A DNA stretch of 19,809 nucleotides. Source: Desulfobacterales bacterium. Lineage in GTDB: Bacteria; Desulfobacterota; Desulfobacteria; Desulfobacterales; UBA5852. The stretch is from positions 1-19,809 of the forward strand of contig JASJBQ010000026.1 of the NCBI GenBank assembly GCA_030066455.1. Reading direction: 5' to 3'. Below, one piece after another: positions 7,168-16,369 of the stretch; the first letter of the stretch is position 1, and every line of letters begins with the position of its first letter. Under the pieces are notes generated by a model. The model had not been told where the DNA came from. It saw only the letters and a program-made list of their open reading frames with translations, and made no database searches. The position numbers were made by a program, and so were the translations under genes.

Positions 7168-9810
7168 TTAAAATTTACTGCCCATCGTAAATTCAAATTT
7201 GCCTCCGTCGGCATCGCTGTCGCCGGAATCAAAGACATAGCCGTATTCTAAACGCAGCGGCCCCAGCGGCGATAACCAGCGCACCCCCCCACCAAACGTT
7301 TTGACCATATCGCCGAATTCGAACTCGACATCTTTACTCTTGCGCCACAGATCCCCCATGTCCACGAATGCAATGGCGACGATCCCCAATTCTTCCCCGA
7401 TGGGATAATGCAATTCATGATTGATAACCACATAAACTTCGCTGCCGACCAAAACCGTGTCGCCGGCATCATTTTTTTCTTCAGGGCTCACATCCTTGGA
7501 CTCGACCCCACGGACCGTATCCGCACCGCCAATAAAGAACTTTACATAATCGGGCGTATCCTCCCGGTCATCGATCCAGCCGCCCTGCCCACGCCAATAG
7601 CCGGTCAATTTGCGCCAAATGGGAAAGTGCCAGGCGGTTTTGACGGTGGTCTTGGTGAACTCAAAATCGCCCCCCAATCCGGCATATTCAATATCCAATT
7701 CGTGCTTTGAGCCCCGGGTGGCATTAAACTGCCGGTTGGTGGAATCGTAGCGGACGGTACCTGAAACGGAACTGGTGATGTTGTTGCCTTCCAGGTCTTT
7801 GATGTTCTGCGACGCTTCACTCTTATTGGTGACATCGATTTCCGAATCGTCCCAGAGGTACGAAAGATAAAGGCGCGTTCGGGGAAGTACGGGATAGCTG
7901 GCAAACACCCGTGTTCCCAGACTGCTCTTGTCGTAGCCGTAGTCGTTGTACTCCGTATCCTGTCTGTACGTGTTAAAGCCCGCGGAGAGCGGAATGTCGA
8001 ACAGCCACGGCTCGGTAAAGCCAATGTCGTAGCGCTGGGCGGAACCACCCAGCTCAACATTGGCCCTTAGGCTCTGGCCGCGGCCGAAAAGGTTTTTCTG
8101 GTTGATCGAAAACGCGCCGAAAATGCTCGACGCGTTGCTGAACCCGCCACCGAAAGTCAGCTGGCCGGTCGGCTTTTCGGCGACGTCGATTTTGAGAATC
8201 ATCTGGTCATCGGTTTCACCTTTAAGCGTATTGACCTTGATATCCTCGAAATAGTCAAGCGCATGAAGCCGCTGGATACCTTTTTTCAAACTGGTGCGGC
8301 TATAGATTTCCTGCTCATAAACCTTCAACTCGCGCCGGATGACCTTGTCGCGTGTCTTGGTGTTTCCACCGATGATGATTTCCTCGAAAAAAACCAACTG
8401 GTTTTTGGTAATGTTGTAGTTGACGTCAACGGTCAGCGTCTTGGGGTCGGGAATTGTCCGCGGTGTCACCTGGGCATAGGCATAACCTTCGTCGCCGTAG
8501 GTATCCGTCAAGCGAATCGTGTCCTTTTGCAGCAAACCCCGATTGAAATATTCATCGCCCGTAATTTCCAACACCGCGATCAATTCTTCCCGGGTACGAA
8601 TCAAATCACCGGAGACATCGACCTTGCCGAGTTTGTAACGGTCCCCTTCGGCGATCTTGATGGTGATCTCAATTGCTTCATCGGTGAATATGACCTCGGG
8701 GTCAGACACCTTGATGTTGATGAATCCGTGGTTCTGATAAAAACTTGAGATCGAAATGGCGTCCTGGTTGAGCTTCTCGAGATCGAGATCCCCTGACCCC
8801 GTCAACCAGGAGAGCAACCACTGTTTTTCCTTGGTCCGCATAACGTCTTTGAGGTCACCGTCATCGAAGGTGTGGTTGCCGACAAAACGGATTTTCTTGA
8901 TATCCAGTTTTTTCCCTTCCGTAACGGTGAATTCGACATTGACCTGGTTATTGGTCAGTTCAGTGACGCGGTATTCGACCTTGACGTTGTGGTAGTCGTC
9001 CTCTTTGTAGAGATCTTCGATAATCTCGGCATTCGTGCGCACACGCGCCAGATTCAACACCGATCCGGCTTTGAGCGTCAGGTTTTCACGAAGATCCTCA
9101 TCGTCGAATTCTTCATTCCCGGAAATGCCGATGCCCAGGATGGTGGGCTTCTCCTTCACCTCAAAGATCAACCGACGGCCTTCGTCCCCATCCTGAATCG
9201 ACACACGCACATCCACGAAAAAACCCATCTGGTAAACCGCTTTGAGGTCCTCGTCAATTCTTTTGGGCAGAAAGGTCTCTCCCACCTGGGTTTTGATGTT
9301 GCCGCGGATGGCATCGGTTTCAATGCGGTCGTTGCCCTCGATCGTAATCGCTGCCACTTCGGCAAGGTCGAAAAGCCGGATCGTCAAATCCTGGGAAAGC
9401 TCGCCAATCTTGGCCGATAAAGTCGCCAACCCCACCCCTTGAGCCCCGAGCGATTCGATGGGCGAGGTATCAAAAGGCTCAAGGAGTCGTACGTCCAGGC
9501 TGAATTGCTGCCCGATTAAAGTGAAGCTGCCCCAAATCACGTAGTCGGCCGCATTTTCGACGCCAATGGTCCGAATCGCATCGACGTCCTTAAGCACGCT
9601 GGCAACCGGTGATTCGAGCATGATGGCGCCTTCGGTCAGCAGGTTGCGACTGATGATCTTGGGAATCTCTTGCTCGAGGTAGGCCAGGTCCTCCATGGCA
9701 TTGACTTCGAAAGGCAACACCAGGACACGCACATTGTCGTCGGCCCGGCATGGCCAGACGGCAATGCACAGAAGTGCCAGAAGGCATAGCCAGCGGACGC
9801 CCCGAAGCAT
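7168..9810 (-). CDS. bamA: Outer membrane protein assembly factor BamA with extra N-terminal domain
   Basis: The Omp85-family core of the BAM complex, which folds beta-barrel proteins into the outer membrane. It has 880 residues against about 810 in E. coli. A signal peptide spans about residues 1-23. An additional domain spans about 25-148 and begins VRVLVLPFEV, with ADYVIWGSFTLIG near 88-100; it resembles the TolB N-terminal/CsgG-like fold. Five POTRA domains follow (about 152-222, 223-301, 302-390, 392-468, 472-549), each opening with an I/V-x-GN- or SG-type strand. The 16-strand barrel spans about 551-880, with FGRGQSL, the loop-6 motif VRGVES in place of the common VRGF/Y, and a C-terminal phenylalanine as the barrel signal. 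The start ATG at 9810 follows AGGAG, eight bases after the lolD stop. Identity is secure; the extra-domain assignment is by pattern only. Confidence 0.95.
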   Translation of the reverse strand: MLRGVRWLCLLALLCIAVWPCRADDNVRVLVLPFEVNAMEDLAYLEQEIPKIISRNLLTEGAIMLESPVASVLKDVDAIRTIGVENAADYVIWGSFTLIGQQFSLDVRLLEPFDTSPIESLGAQGVGLATLSAKIGELSQDLTIRLFDLAEVAAITIEGNDRIETDAIRGNIKTQVGETFLPKRIDEDLKAVYQMGFFVDVRVSIQDGDEGRRLIFEVKEKPTILGIGISGNEEFDDEDLRENLTLKAGSVLNLARVRTNAEIIEDLYKEDDYHNVKVEYRVTELTNNQVNVEFTVTEGKKLDIKKIRFVGNHTFDDGDLKDVMRTKEKQWLLSWLTGSGDLDLEKLNQDAISISSFYQNHGFINIKVSDPEVIFTDEAIEITIKIAEGDRYKLGKVDVSGDLIRTREELIAVLEITGDEYFNRGLLQKDTIRLTDTYGDEGYAYAQVTPRTIPDPKTLTVDVNYNITKNQLVFFEEIIIGGNTKTRDKVIRRELKVYEQEIYSRTSLKKGIQRLHALDYFEDIKVNTLKGETDDQMILKIDVAEKPTGQLTFGGGFSNASSIFGAFSINQKNLFGRGQSLRANVELGGSAQRYDIGFTEPWLFDIPLSAGFNTYRQDTEYNDYGYDKSSLGTRVFASYPVLPRTRLYLSYLWDDSEIDVTNKSEASQNIKDLEGNNITSSVSGTVRYDSTNRQFNATRGSKHELDIEYAGLGGDFEFTKTTVKTAWHFPIWRKLTGYWRGQGGWIDDREDTPDYVKFFIGGADTVRGVESKDVSPEEKNDAGDTVLVGSEVYVVINHELHYPIGEELGIVAIAFVDMGDLWRKSKDVEFEFGDMVKTFGGGVRWLSPLGPLRLEYGYVFDSGDSDADGGKFEFTMGSKF

Positions 9811-9818
9811 ACCCTCTC

Positions 9819-10508
9819 CTATTCCAGCTCGACCAACCGGCCGTCGACGATCGTCACCCGGCGATCCATCAGATCGGCCAATTCGGGATTGTGCGTCACG
9901 ACGACCAGCGTCATGCCCAACTCGCGGTTGAGCGCCATAAGCAGTCGATGGATTTTAGCACCATTGTGTTTATCCAGGTTGCCGGTGGGTTCATCCGCCA
10001 GGAGAAGCTGGGGTTTTGTAACCAGGGCCCGCGCCAGAGCGACGCGCTGCTGCTCCCCGCCCGAGAGTTGGGTGACCCGGTGCGAGAGTCGCTGGGCCAG
10101 GTCGACCCGCGTCAGCAGGTCACGGGCCCGCCGTCGCGCCTCGGTTGACATCAGACCGCCGATCAATGCGGGCATCATGACATTCTCAAGCGTCGTAAAC
10201 TCGGGAAGCAGGTGGTGAAATTGAAACACAAAGCCGATCGATCGGTTGCGAAATCCAGCCAGTCGATCAGCATTCATGGCGAATACATCCACCCCCCTGA
10301 AGCGTATCGAGCCGCTGTCAGGACGATCAAGGGTCCCCAGAATATGCAGCAGGGTCGACTTGCCAATGCCCGAAGCACCCACGATAGCCAGCGACTCTGC
10401 TGGTCTCAAATCAAGTTCGATCCCCTGCAGGATTTCGATCCGGGCCATACCGCTGCTCGCAAAACATTTTTGCAGGCCCCTGACCTGTACAAGGGTTTCG
10501 GTGTTCAT
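9819..10508 (-). CDS. lolD: Lipoprotein-releasing system ATP-binding protein LolD
   Basis: The ATPase of the LolCDE-type transporter that extracts lipoproteins from the inner membrane for transfer to LolA. From ATG 10508 it has 229 residues, the normal length. Walker A is GASGIGKST at about residues 44-52. The LolD-typical Q-loop stretch [16 protein letters not shown], the signature [15 protein letters not shown], Walker [13 protein letters not shown] and the H-loop THNPELA are all intact. The start is not certain: ATG 10547 has a better Shine-Dalgarno sequence (AGGG), and ATG 10574 would overlap the permease gene by eight bases, but the homologous part begins at MNTETLVQV. It directly follows the permease gene and precedes bamA by eight bases. 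Confidence 0.93.
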   Translation of the reverse strand: MNTETLVQVRGLQKCFASSGMARIEILQGIELDLRPAESLAIVGASGIGKSTLLHILGTLDRPDSGSIRFRGVDVFAMNADRLAGFRNRSIGFVFQFHHLLPEFTTLENVMMPALIGGLMSTEARRRARDLLTRVDLAQRLSHRVTQLSGGEQQRVALARALVTKPQLLLADEPTGNLDKHNGAKIHRLLMALNRELGMTLVVVTHNPELADLMDRRVTIVDGRLVELE

Positions 10509-10566
10509 TTCCAATCCAGGACCTCGCGGACGGTGATCGCGAACCATCGCCGCCGCCCTTTCAGGG

Positions 10567-11802
10567 CTAACCATAGCGAATGGCGTCCACCGGATTCAAC
10601 CGGGCCGCCTGCCGGGCCGGATACAACGTGGCCAGGAAACAAATGCCAATGGCCGCCAGCGCAATGGTGAATACGTCGCTGGCCTGCAATTGTACCGGCA
10701 GGGAGGTGAAATAATAGACATCCCCTGGCAATTGAATGATCGGGTAGCGCTTCAAGGCGGCGCATAAAAGCGTGCCCAACCCGACGCCCAGCAGGGTGCC
10801 GGAAAAACCGATCATCATGCCTTTGATCACAAAAATCCGCATGATGTGACGATTGGTAGCGCCCATCGCTTTCAAGATGGCGATGTCTTTGGTCTTTTCC
10901 ATGACCATCATGATCAGGGTACTGGCGATGTTGAAGGCGGCCACGAGTACAATGAGCGTCAGGATGACGAACATGGCGACTTTTTCGAGCCGCAGGGCAT
11001 AGAAGAGGTTGGCGTTCATCTGCATCCAGTCCTGAATGCGGTAAGGAAAACCAAGGCGCGCACTTAGCCGTTTGGCGATTTGATCGGCCTGATAAATATC
11101 ATCCACCCGGATTTCGATGCCGCTGACCGTGTCGTCCAGCTTCAAAATTCGCTGGGCATCCTTCAAGCGGACAAATGCGTAGGCTTCGTCAAATTGATAC
11201 ATGCCGGATTCAAAGAATCCGGTCACATGAAACTTCTTCATGGACGGCACATGCCCCATTGGCGATACGACCCCCCGGAACGAAATCACGTAAAGCGTAT
11301 CGCCTTGAACCACGCCCAGCTTGCGCCCCAGTTCCCTCCCCAATACCACGGGCGCGGCGCCTCGCGCGTCGGCTTGGACCGGGGTGTCGGCATATAGAAT
11401 TTCCAGCGCTTCGCCGATGCCCTGGATGCTGCGTTCGATTTCGGTCGGGGGCGCGACCCCTTTGAGCACGGCACCGGAAAGCCCAGTGGAGGAGCGTAAC
11501 ATAACCTGCGTGAGGATAAAAGGGCGGGTCGCGACGACATCATCATCCTGTTCGAGTTGTCGGATGACTTGCGGATATTCGGCGAACTCGCCGCCGTAGC
11601 GCATCAGCACGGCATGTGACTGCACCCCCAGAATACGCGAGCGAAATTCCGACTGGGCACCGGCCATGACGGCAATGACCACGATCAGCGCCATGACGCC
11701 TACGGCGACGCCGGCGGTGGATAGAATCGTGATGAGCGAGATGAAGGCCTGCTTGCGTCGCGCCCGGAGATAACGCCCACCAATAAATAATTCAAATCGC
11801 AT
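10567..11802 (-). CDS. lolC: Lipoprotein-releasing system permease, LolC/LolE family
   Basis: The inner-membrane permease partner of LolD, 411 residues. The topology is that of the FtsX/MacB-like LolC/E family: one transmembrane helix near residues 22-48 after the [10 protein letters not shown] start, a large periplasmic domain (about 50-270), then three helices (about 277-302, 320-347, 378-400). [15 protein letters not shown] at about 305-319 is the family cytoplasmic coupling segment. The C-terminus ends NPVDAIRYG, as is usual. Only one such permease gene is present, so the complex may use it as a homodimer, as in organisms with a single LolC/E-type protein; a second copy elsewhere cannot be excluded. 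The start ATG 11802 has a weak ribosome-binding site, 32 bp after lysS. The choice of lolC over lolE is conventional. Confidence 0.92.
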   Translation of the reverse strand: MRFELFIGGRYLRARRKQAFISLITILSTAGVAVGVMALIVVIAVMAGAQSEFRSRILGVQSHAVLMRYGGEFAEYPQVIRQLEQDDDVVATRPFILTQVMLRSSTGLSGAVLKGVAPPTEIERSIQGIGEALEILYADTPVQADARGAAPVVLGRELGRKLGVVQGDTLYVISFRGVVSPMGHVPSMKKFHVTGFFESGMYQFDEAYAFVRLKDAQRILKLDDTVSGIEIRVDDIYQADQIAKRLSARLGFPYRIQDWMQMNANLFYALRLEKVAMFVILTLIVLVAAFNIASTLIMMVMEKTKDIAILKAMGATNRHIMRIFVIKGMMIGFSGTLLGVGLGTLLCAALKRYPIIQLPGDVYYFTSLPVQLQASDVFTIALAAIGICFLATLYPARQAARLNPVDAIRYG

Positions 11803-11834
11803 TGCGTCGCCAAGTCACTTGGGATGAAGCGCGG

Positions 11835-13322
11835 CTAATGACCCGCCGGCTTCATGTGGGGAAAAAAGATGACCTCGCGGATCGAGGCGGCATCGGTTAA
11901 CAGCATGACCAGGCGATCGATGCCGACCCCCTCGCCTGCCGTGGGCGGCATACCGTATTCGAGGGCTTCGATGTAATCCTCGTCCATGCGGTGGGCTTCC
12001 GCGTCTCCAGCCTCACGGTCGGCAACTTGCTGCATGAATCGCCCGCGCTGATCATCCGGGTCGTTGAGTTCGGAAAAGCCGTTGGCGATCTCACGGCCGG
12101 CAATAAAAAGCTCGAATCGCTCGGTGAAGTCGGGATCGCTGTCGCTGCGACGGGACAGGGGGGAAACCTCCACCGGATAGTGCGTGATGAACGTGGGCTG
12201 GACCAGCTGCGGTTCCACAAGAACATCAAAGAGTTTGGTGATGATTTTGCCTCGACGGCCATCCTTGGTGATTTTAACCCCCTTGCGTTGCGCAAACGCC
12301 AATAGGCCTTCGCGGTCGGAAAGCAGCTCCGGGGGCACGCCGCCAAGCGCTTCCAAAGCCTTGACCAGGGGCAGGCGTTGCCAAGGGCCGGCCAGCTCGA
12401 TAGCGTGCCCCTGGTAAACAATGGCGGTTTGGCCGCAGACCTCCCGTGCCACCTGGGCCAACATCTCCTCGGTCAGGGCCATGAGATCGTTATAGTCGGC
12501 ATAGGCCTGATAAAACTCGAGCATCGTGAATTCGGGGTTGTGCTGGGTCGATATCCCCTCATTGCGGAAATTGCGGTTGATTTCGAAAACCCTTTCAAAC
12601 CCTCCGACCACGAGCCGCTTGAGGTAGAGCTCAGGCGCAATTCGCAGGTAGAGGTCCATATCCAGGGCGTTGTGGTGGGTCACGAAAGGTTCGGCTTCGG
12701 CCCCACCGGCCAGTGGCTGCATCATCGGGGTCTCGACTTCCAGGTAGTCGCGCGCGAGCATGAAACGGCGGATGCTCTGGACAATCTGGCTGCGCCGGCT
12801 AAAAAGCTGGCGGACCTCCGGATTCATGATCAGGTCGACATAGCGTTGGCGATACCGCTTTTCGGGATCCTTGAGGCCGTGAAATTTTTCCGGGAGCGGT
12901 CGGTGCGCTTTGGCCAGCAACTGGATCTCTTCGGCCAGGAGCGTCCATTCACCGGTGCGCGTCCGGAACATGGTCCCCTTGAGGCCGATGAAATCCCCGA
13001 TGTCGAACTTCTTGAAAAGGGCATACCCGTCAGCACCAACCTTGTCGCGGCGAACGTAGGCCTGCAACTGGCCCGTGCGGTCGCGGAATCGCAGGAAGGT
13101 GGCCTTGCCAAAACGATTGAGCGCCATGATCCGGCCGGCCGTTGATAGGGTCGTGGCCGGTGCCTCGGCGGCGTTTTCCTCCTCCGGCAAAACGGCCTGA
13201 ATCGCGTCGATCGTGTGGGTGACCTGAAAACCGTTGGGGTAGAGGGGCACTCCGGCTTGCTTGAGATCCTCGATTTTGGCTCGGCGATTGTGGATCAACT
13301 GGCTTGATTGTGAATCATTCAT
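11835..13322 (-). CDS. lysS: Lysyl-tRNA synthetase, class II
   Basis: A 495-residue class II LysRS that charges tRNA-Lys in the cytosol. An N-terminal OB fold (about residues 60-150, including AGRIMALNRFGKATFLRFRD) binds the anticodon. The catalytic core contains KRYRQRYVDLI, motif 1 (YLEVETPMMQ), motif 2 (FERVFEINRNFRNEG, ending HNPEFTMLEFYQAYADY) and motif 3 near the C-terminus (GEGVGIDRLVMLL). The start ATG at 13322 has only a weak GAG-type ribosome-binding site. A poor promoter-like pair (TTGGAG, 13377-13382, and TTTAAC, 13355-13360, 16 bp apart on the minus strand) lies upstream, just after the terminator of the pil genes. lysS heads the lol-bamA run, an arrangement I recall from other deltaproteobacteria. 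Confidence 0.96.
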   Translation of the reverse strand: MNDSQSSQLIHNRRAKIEDLKQAGVPLYPNGFQVTHTIDAIQAVLPEEENAAEAPATTLSTAGRIMALNRFGKATFLRFRDRTGQLQAYVRRDKVGADGYALFKKFDIGDFIGLKGTMFRTRTGEWTLLAEEIQLLAKAHRPLPEKFHGLKDPEKRYRQRYVDLIMNPEVRQLFSRRSQIVQSIRRFMLARDYLEVETPMMQPLAGGAEAEPFVTHHNALDMDLYLRIAPELYLKRLVVGGFERVFEINRNFRNEGISTQHNPEFTMLEFYQAYADYNDLMALTEEMLAQVAREVCGQTAIVYQGHAIELAGPWQRLPLVKALEALGGVPPELLSDREGLLAFAQRKGVKITKDGRRGKIITKLFDVLVEPQLVQPTFITHYPVEVSPLSRRSDSDPDFTERFELFIAGREIANGFSELNDPDDQRGRFMQQVADREAGDAEAHRMDEDYIEALEYGMPPTAGEGVGIDRLVMLLTDAASIREVIFFPHMKPAGH

Positions 13323-13409
13323 GCGTCTATCGGCTCGCCTGTCCTGTGGCTGTGGTTAAAGAAGGTCCAATGGTGGCTCCAAGTCCGCGCGGGCACCCTC
13401 AGACCTTAT

Positions 13410-13457
13410 AAAAAAACCCCATTCTTTCAGCCTGTTAGAACAAAACCAAAGAATGGG
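13410..13457 (-). terminator. Rho-independent terminator after the PilS-like kinase gene
   Basis: A perfect 10-bp inverted repeat (CCCATTCTTT at 13418-13427 and AAAGAATGGG at 13448-13457) with a 20-base loop. Read on the minus strand it is followed at once by GTTTTTTT (A-run 13410-13416 on the plus strand). It lies about 37 bp beyond the kinase stop codon and isolates pilC-pilS from lysS. Confidence 0.85.
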
Positions 13458-13493
13458 ATCAACGTGGCAATCTAAACGATTCCACCGTTTCTG

Positions 13494-14870
13494 TCAAGTA
13501 ACGGTCGGCGGCGGGATGCGTTTGATTTTCATCGTAAAATGGGTGCCTTGACCGGCACGGCTTTCCACCTCGAGCCAGCCCTCGTAAGTTTCAAGGATGC
13601 TGTGGACGATCGACAGGCCCAGCCCGGTTCCGTGGGGTTTGCTGGTATAAAAGGGATCGAATATGGATTGCATTTGCGCTTCCGAGATCCCGCAACCGTC
13701 GTCCGAAATCCGGATGGCGACATGACCGTTCTTGGTCGTATCCACAGACACACCGACCCCCCCCTCACCATCGATGGCTTCGACCGCATTCAGCAGCAGG
13801 TTCCACAGGATCTGGCGAAAGTGATCCGGGTCCATGACAATCCACAGCCCGCTTGGGCCGCTTTGCTCGATGCTGACCGTATTGCGGAAGCGCCGGTCCT
13901 GCTCGACCAGACGAATGGTTTCCGGAATGGCGCTATCCAATTCAATCGGAACACTTGTTCCCGAGGGCGGGCGGGCGAAAAGGAGAAAATTCCCCACCAG
14001 GGCGCTCAGGCGGTCGGCTTCCCGCAGGATGATCTGCATCAATTTGTCCCGCCCGGATTCGAATGGCATTTCCTCCCGGAGCAGCTGAATCGATCCCGTA
14101 ATGGAAGCCAGTGGATTCTTGATTTCATGAGCCAGTCCCGCCCCCATCTCACCCACGGCAGCCATTTTTTCGACCCGCCGCACACGGTCACCCATGGCTT
14201 TGAGTTCCCTGCGACTGCGCCGTGCCTGTTCGGCCAGATGACTGCTCAGAAAGGCCACCGCAAAACAGGCGAAAACCGTGATCACCGTGCGGTAAACCAC
14301 AATGTGCCACTGAAAGTTGGCGATGCTCTGGAGGTTGGCGGAAGCAAGGGAAGGAAACCATTTCGAATAGCAAAAAACCACAAGCAGGACGTACTCAAAA
14401 CTGCACAGTGTGGCAATGATAAAGCTGCCGCGCCGATACAGAAGGATGCTCGTGTAGATGATGACCACCAGGTAAAGAAATACAAAAATACTTTCAAAAA
14501 ACCCTGTGACGAGAAGAATCGAGGTGACAACAACGCTGTCGATTGCAATTTGGGTATAGGCGACCAAATCTTCGCGCACAATAAAACGCTGGAAGGCGGC
14601 GTACAGGAAGCTGAGCGTGAAAAGAACGGCGATCGCTGTGTATAGGATAATCAGCGAGGTATTGATCGCATGGCTGTATCGGCTGAGATGAAAGAACAGC
14701 GTCGAACCCAGAAGGACCAGCGTGAACAGAAAACGGTATCGATTGAGCCAACGTATTTTCTGCCGGAGTTCGCTGTCGGCGGTTTTGATGGCTTGGGGCA
14801 TCATCGCACGACCGGTGGTGTCGGCATTTTGGATACGTTGGCCGCGGTAGGATGTGAAGAACCCAGCCAT
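13494..14870 (-). CDS. pilS: PilS-like membrane sensor histidine kinase
   Basis: About 458 residues from ATG 14870. Six hydrophobic helices (about residues 45-62, 72-93, 104-122, 128-145, 149-168, 190-211) precede a short coiled linker and a HisKA domain with the phospho-acceptor His248 in GLAHEIKNPLASI. The HATPase_c domain shows the N box (LWNLLLNAVEAID), G1 (DDGCGIS), F box (IFDPFYTSK) and G2 (GTGLGLSI), so the kinase should be active. A six-helix input domain without a large periplasmic loop is the PilS architecture, and PilS controls pilin transcription through the sigma54 activator PilR. pilC is 131 bp upstream; no pilR follows, and a terminator ends the unit. The start is uncertain: TTG 14879 or ATG 14804 are possible and none has a clear ribosome-binding site. 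The name is an architecture and context call. Confidence 0.75.
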   Translation of the reverse strand: MAGFFTSYRGQRIQNADTTGRAMMPQAIKTADSELRQKIRWLNRYRFLFTLVLLGSTLFFHLSRYSHAINTSLIILYTAIAVLFTLSFLYAAFQRFIVREDLVAYTQIAIDSVVVTSILLVTGFFESIFVFLYLVVIIYTSILLYRRGSFIIATLCSFEYVLLVVFCYSKWFPSLASANLQSIANFQWHIVVYRTVITVFACFAVAFLSSHLAEQARRSRRELKAMGDRVRRVEKMAAVGEMGAGLAHEIKNPLASITGSIQLLREEMPFESGRDKLMQIILREADRLSALVGNFLLFARPPSGTSVPIELDSAIPETIRLVEQDRRFRNTVSIEQSGPSGLWIVMDPDHFRQILWNLLLNAVEAIDGEGGVGVSVDTTKNGHVAIRISDDGCGISEAQMQSIFDPFYTSKPHGTGLGLSIVHSILETYEGWLEVESRAGQGTHFTMKIKRIPPPTVT

Positions 14871-15001
14871 TGACGTCAAATGAACATGCCTATCGTTGTG
14901 GCGAAGGGTAAAGATCCAGCCCGTTGAATCAATCCGCCATTATTAGCATCGCCATGCGTCCAGCCCGCACCGCCGTTGAGCGCCCCCGGCATCGAGCAGG
15001 G

Positions 15002-16210
15002 CTAAGTGATCCCCCCGGCCATCTTGAAAATGGGCAGGTACATGGCGACCACGAGCCCGCCGATGGTGACCCCGAGAAAAACCAGCATGAAGGGCTCGAT
15101 CAGGGAAGTCAGGTTCTCCACGGCCTGATCGACTTCTTCATCGTAAAAATCAGCAATCTTGCCGAGCATGGCATCCAAGGCACCGGTGGCTTCACCAACC
15201 GAAATCATCTGGCATACCATCGAGGGAAAAACACCGCTCTCGGTCAAAGGATCGGCCATGGTCCGGCCTTCGGCGATACCGGCACGCACATGCACGATGG
15301 CATCTTCGATGGTCTTGTTCCCGGCGGTTTTGCCGACAATGTCCAATGCTTCCAGAATCGCCACGCCGCTGCCCAGCATGGTTCCCATGGTGCGCGTGAA
15401 CTTGGCCACGGCCACTTTGCGCAGGAGATCGCCGAATACGGGAAGTTTCAGAATCGTACGATCGATATAGGTTCGCCCCTTTTCGGTTTGGTAAGTCCGT
15501 CGAAAAGCGATGACAAAAAGGATGACGGCGCCAAAGATCAAGAGGAATTTGGTCTGGGCAAATTCACTCATGGCGATGACCACCTTGGTGGGTACGGGCA
15601 GTTCACCGCCCATGTCGGCAAACATTTCCTCGAAAACCGGAATGACGAATATGAGAATGACGGCCAGAACGACAATGGCGATGAAGATCGTCACGATCGG
15701 GTAGGTCATGGCGCCTTTGACCTTGGCCTTGAGCTTGGCCGCTTTTTCCATGTAGGCGGAAAGACGCCGCAGGATCGTGTCGAGAATACCACCGGTTTCA
15801 CCGGCATGGATCATATTGATGAAGAGGTCGTCGAATTGTTTGGGGAAGGCCTTGAGCGCTTCGGCCAATGTGCTGCCGCTCTCGACGCTGTCTTTGACCT
15901 TTTTGAGCATTTTTTTGAAGGTCGGGTTTTCCTGCTGGCTATGCAGAATATCCAAGCACTGTATAATGGGCAGGCCGGCGTCGATCATCGTCGAAAACTG
16001 ACGGCAGAAAAGGATCACGTCCTTCTGTTTTACGGACGGCTGCAAAAAGCTGACGTTTTCAAAAAGATCCTTGGGCTTCTTCTTTATGCGCGTGGGGGTG
16101 ATTTTTATCCGGGTGAGGTTGCTGCGAACGGCATCCTCACTGGCGGCGTCCATTTCCCCTTTTTGTATTTCGCCTTTCCTGTTTTTTCCCACCCAAAGGT
16201 AGACAGGCAT
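15002..16210 (-). CDS. pilC: Type IV pilus / type II secretion inner-membrane platform protein PilC (GspF family)
   Basis: About 402 residues from ATG 16210, which has a strong ribosome-binding site (GAGGAGG, seven bases from the start). It has two T2SSF domains (about residues 65-190 and 268-392), each opening with the family pattern (FCRQFSTMIDAGLPIIQ and FTRTMGTMLGSGVAILEA) and containing HAGETGG and SVGEATG. Three membrane helices are visible (about 170-193, 221-236, 370-390). The N-terminus (YLWVGKNRKGEIQKGEM) is the soluble segment that meets the assembly ATPase PilB. PilC anchors the pilus motor in the inner membrane. Here it stands with a PilS-like kinase only; PilB, PilT and pilins must be elsewhere. 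GspF of a type II secretion system is the alternative, but the kinase neighbour favours pili. Confidence 0.9.
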   Translation of the reverse strand: MPVYLWVGKNRKGEIQKGEMDAASEDAVRSNLTRIKITPTRIKKKPKDLFENVSFLQPSVKQKDVILFCRQFSTMIDAGLPIIQCLDILHSQQENPTFKKMLKKVKDSVESGSTLAEALKAFPKQFDDLFINMIHAGETGGILDTILRRLSAYMEKAAKLKAKVKGAMTYPIVTIFIAIVVLAVILIFVIPVFEEMFADMGGELPVPTKVVIAMSEFAQTKFLLIFGAVILFVIAFRRTYQTEKGRTYIDRTILKLPVFGDLLRKVAVAKFTRTMGTMLGSGVAILEALDIVGKTAGNKTIEDAIVHVRAGIAEGRTMADPLTESGVFPSMVCQMISVGEATGALDAMLGKIADFYDEEVDQAVENLTSLIEPFMLVFLGVTIGGLVVAMYLPIFKMAGGIT

Positions 16211-16369
16211 ATTCAATCCTCCTCATCCCGTTTGAACACCAGCTTATGCGAATCGGCAGTTGTCGTCGCTTGAATTCGGCGGCAATCGCGCTTTAATCGT
16301 TGTCGATGCCCGAAAACGACCCCGAACCCGTCCAAGCCTGCCGTTCCGGGCACGGTTTTCAAGCCTAAA

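Noticed and set aside
14870..14879. Perfect palindrome TTGACGTCAA at the start of the kinase gene
   Set aside because: A single 10-bp palindrome with no second copy or promoter near it is expected by chance in a window of this size; I could not tie it to a regulator.
14924..16273. 449-residue plus-strand open frame opposite pilC
   Set aside because: The translation is low-complexity and rich in Gly, His and Asp, and it is exactly antisense to the clear T2SSF protein. It is a shadow frame of GC-rich coding DNA.
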